From contig NZ_JADIJC010000004.1 of the NCBI RefSeq assembly GCF_015278255.1, positions 62,001 through 126,000 on the forward strand: 64,000 bases of DNA, written 5' to 3'. The DNA comes from Microbacterium hibisci. Lineage in GTDB: Bacteria > Actinomycetota > Actinomycetes > Actinomycetales > Microbacteriaceae. Shown one piece after another: positions 62,275-64,000 of the stretch. The notes beneath the pieces were generated by a model. The model made no database searches, was not told the origin of the DNA, and worked only from the letters and a program-made list of their open reading frames with translations. How positions within the stretch are numbered: the stretch's first letter is position 1; every line of letters starts with the position of its first letter. The position numbers and the translations under genes are program-made.

Positions 62275-63569
62275 GCTGGCACCCCCAAGTCGATCTTCCC
62301 CGTCACCGCAGCCGAGATCAGCGCGGCACGGCGCTCGCGAGCGAGCCGAACGCCCTCCTCCGCGGTCCCGACCGCCCGATCGATTGCCGAGGTCGCACGT
62401 CTGATGTGGCTCACGATCGCCTCCTGCTCCTCGATCGGCGGCATGGCGACAACAATCCGTTCGAGTTTCTCGGCAGTCAGGTGCTGGATCGTGGACACGT
62501 TCGTGATCATGTTGAGCACGCCAGCTTCGCGGATCACATCGATCTGATATCCGAGGAATCGAGTGAGGTCGCCGCGGATCGCTCGAACCCGATTGACCGT
62601 CTTTTGGAATCCCCAGCCATGCATGTCCTCCTCAACGGGAGCGTTCACCCCAATCGAGCCGCCCTCCACGACCACGAGGTCACCCTTCCGCAAGCTGAAC
62701 TTCGCCTTCTCCGACGGCGTGAACGGCATGGAGTTCACATCCGAGAGGTCCAATCGCTCAGCCTTGATGTTCGACGCTCGGACATAGGGCAATACGTCGC
62801 CAACGGTGCCCGCGAACTTCGCCTCGTCGAGCATCTTGCCGAGGGTCACCTCGAACCATCGCGACAACCGCGAGACCCGCCAATGGGAGGGCACATCGCC
62901 TAGCCACGTCACGCCGCTGTCTCGGAGCTCGGCCGACGCATCAAGCCCGCGGAGGACGGCTCGGGCGATCACAGCACCACGGCGTTCGGTGAGGAGGGTG
63001 ATGAGTTCCTCGTTCTTCGCGATGAACACGTCGATCTGCGACGTCTCCCGATCCAGATAGTCCGCAATCGCCCGCTGAGCAGCAAGAGGCGGTTGTGGCA
63101 CGACGAACGAACGAACCTGTTCCGCGTTCAAGTTGTCTTGGGTGTTGCTCCGAAAGTGGAATGGCAGCGTCGGCTTGAGAGCGGTCACCACCCAGTACAG
63201 ATACCGAGTATCGGCTTGGTGCTCCCGCGCCTCGAGACCAACGATGGCCTGATTCCACACTGCCGAGTCACGTAGGAATGCGACTGCACCGACGCTCGCG
63301 TACATCGCAAACAGCACCGTCTCGCGCTGGTTCGGCTTAAGCCGTGACGCCGACAATCCCTCTGAAGTCAGGAATCGCCCCCCGTGGTCAGCCCCCGCTT
63401 CGACATCAGCCATGTCGGCGATCGAAAGCCAACGTGTCCCCGCCGACGCGTGCCAGTAATCCTCGTCGGTAGAGGCCGGTGTTCCACCGGCTCGCAAGCT
63501 AGCCAGCCGGCCGATCGTCGACAACTTCCACGTAGTTGGAAGAGCGCCGATCCAATCGCTTGCACTCAC
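62271..63569 (-). CDS. hsdS: Type I restriction-modification specificity subunit HsdS
   Basis: 432 residues, two target-recognition domains each followed by a coiled-coil spacer. TRD1 starts LPTTWKLSTIGRLASL and its spacer is QRAIADYLDRETSQIDVFIAKNEELITLL in part. TRD2 starts VPSHWRVSRLSRWFEV and ends with EQEAIVSHIRRATSAIDRAVGTAEEG in part. The two spacers set the bipartite recognition-site spacing. The sequence recognised cannot be read off. A GTG start overlaps the hsdM stop by 4 bp. Confidence 0.93.
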   Translation of the reverse strand: MSASDWIGALPTTWKLSTIGRLASLRAGGTPASTDEDYWHASAGTRWLSIADMADVEAGADHGGRFLTSEGLSASRLKPNQRETVLFAMYASVGAVAFLRDSAVWNQAIVGLEAREHQADTRYLYWVVTALKPTLPFHFRSNTQDNLNAEQVRSFVVPQPPLAAQRAIADYLDRETSQIDVFIAKNEELITLLTERRGAVIARAVLRGLDASAELRDSGVTWLGDVPSHWRVSRLSRWFEVTLGKMLDEAKFAGTVGDVLPYVRASNIKAERLDLSDVNSMPFTPSEKAKFSLRKGDLVVVEGGSIGVNAPVEEDMHGWGFQKTVNRVRAIRGDLTRFLGYQIDVIREAGVLNMITNVSTIQHLTAEKLERIVVAMPPIEEQEAIVSHIRRATSAIDRAVGTAEEGVRLARERRAALISAAVTGKIDLGVPA

Positions 63570-64000
63570 CGCTCGACCTCGACGAGCATTGCGCGGAGCT
63601 GGTCCATGACGGCGTCGAGGTCGCGATCAATCTCCTCGAGGGCGCGGGGCGGGACGTACTGATAGAAGTGGCGGGTGAAGGGGATCTCCGCGCCTTCCTT
63701 GGTCTTGGAATAGTCGACCCACGCGTCGGGCGCGTACGGGAGGACTTCGCGGGTGACGTAGGCGTCGACATCCTCGTCCCAGGGCACGTTTTCGGTGTCG
63801 CGGAGCGAGGCATCCGGCTCGGGCTTCCTCTTCCCGTCGGTGCACGTGTCGGCGGTGTCGTCCTGCTCACCGAGCTCGATGGTCACGGTCTTGAGCAACG
63901 GTGCGGGCAGGGGGAGGCCCTCGGCTTTCGCGGCATCCTTCAGCACCTTCTGGAACTCGGCACGGTTTCTCCACACCGTTTCGGTGCCGAGCCGGTCAAG
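63566..64000 (-). CDS. hsdM: Type I restriction-modification methyltransferase HsdM (3' end only)
   Basis: The frame runs open off the right edge (residues LDRLGTETVWRNRAEFQ at the visible start). The 144 visible residues are the C-terminal part: LRDTENVPWDEDVDAYVTREVLPYAPDAWVD, EIPFTRHFYQYVPPRALEEI and a final coiled coil. This block is the end typical of HsdM N6-adenine methylases that bind HsdS. Catalytic motifs (NPPF) lie outside the window. It is the first gene visible in the 7-gene operon; the promoter must be beyond 64000. Confidence 0.88.
   Translation of the reverse strand, partial: LDRLGTETVWRNRAEFQKVLKDAAKAEGLPLPAPLLKTVTIELGEQDDTADTCTDGKRKPEPDASLRDTENVPWDEDVDAYVTREVLPYAPDAWVDYSKTKEGAEIPFTRHFYQYVPPRALEEIDRDLDAVMDQLRAMLVEVER

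Overview
The window is a high-GC actinobacterial chromosome segment. Several features point to Microbacteriaceae, probably Microbacterium or a close relative: uniformly G/C-ending codons, frequent GTG starts, dense 4-bp stop/start overlaps, a DUF222-type HNH endonuclease gene, a branched-chain 2-oxoacid dehydrogenase operon, and very frequent use of the octamer GGATGCCG (reverse CGGCATCC). The genus is inferred from gene content and style, not from a marker gene. I found no rRNA, tRNA, CRISPR array or intact insertion sequence.

Layout, core part (1-53.3 kb). 1-5.3 kb: 3' part of a very large membrane protein, a 3-methyladenine DNA glycosylase and a DHA2-type MFS exporter. 5.5-12.6 kb: a zinc module on the minus strand. 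znuA-znuC-znuB lie behind a Zur-type operator, followed by zur, an UPF0718-type permease, a His-rich TIGR03943-type protein and an anchored beta-propeller protein. 12.8-19.1 kb: a GT4 glycosyltransferase, then a convergent operon aminotransferase-E1alpha-E1beta-E2. 19.2-24.3 kb: a holin-like membrane protein, a two-gene unit resembling an ESX/WXG100 partner plus a lipase-like effector, and a secreted ExeM-type nuclease. 24.4-29.3 kb: low-molecular-weight tyrosine phosphatase, purB, two small membrane proteins and a PLP decarboxylase. 29.3-40.3 kb: a lipoprotein, a secreted M36 metalloprotease with PKD repeats, DUF1801, SelW-like and hydrolase genes, CsbD, gene remnants, a secreted phytase-like/GDPD fusion and a prolyl-aminopeptidase-type hydrolase. 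40.3-41.8 kb: a CDF metal exporter with its ArsR repressor and operator. 41.9-53.3 kb: an orphan immunity-type gene, MATE exporter, DUF222/HNH protein, a divergent EamA/LysR pair, a large secreted zinc phospholipase C-like protein, an MFS/DHFR-like pair and a small membrane protein.

Layout, island (about 53.3-64.0 kb, open at the right edge). After a decayed GH16 fragment the composition becomes visibly less GC-rich and the octamer becomes scarcer. One minus-strand operon fills the rest: hsdM (3' end only), hsdS, an AlbA_2/ATPase-fold protein, hsdR, a UvrD-like helicase, a DarT-like ADP-ribosyltransferase, and an ADP-ribosylglycohydrolase with a C-terminal VOC domain. Five of the six junctions are 4-bp ATGA/GTGA overlaps, so the products are probably co-expressed in fixed ratio. 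I read it as a compound anti-phage locus. A type I restriction-modification system is translationally coupled to a helicase and to a toxin/antidote pair, and the usual DarG macrodomain antitoxin is replaced by a DraG-type hydrolase. This is the best candidate here for an undescribed system.

Intergenic spaces carry two kinds of palindromic structure: perfect hairpins built on GGATGCC/GGCATCC, mostly at gene ends, and larger nested two-tier palindromes of unrelated primary sequence.
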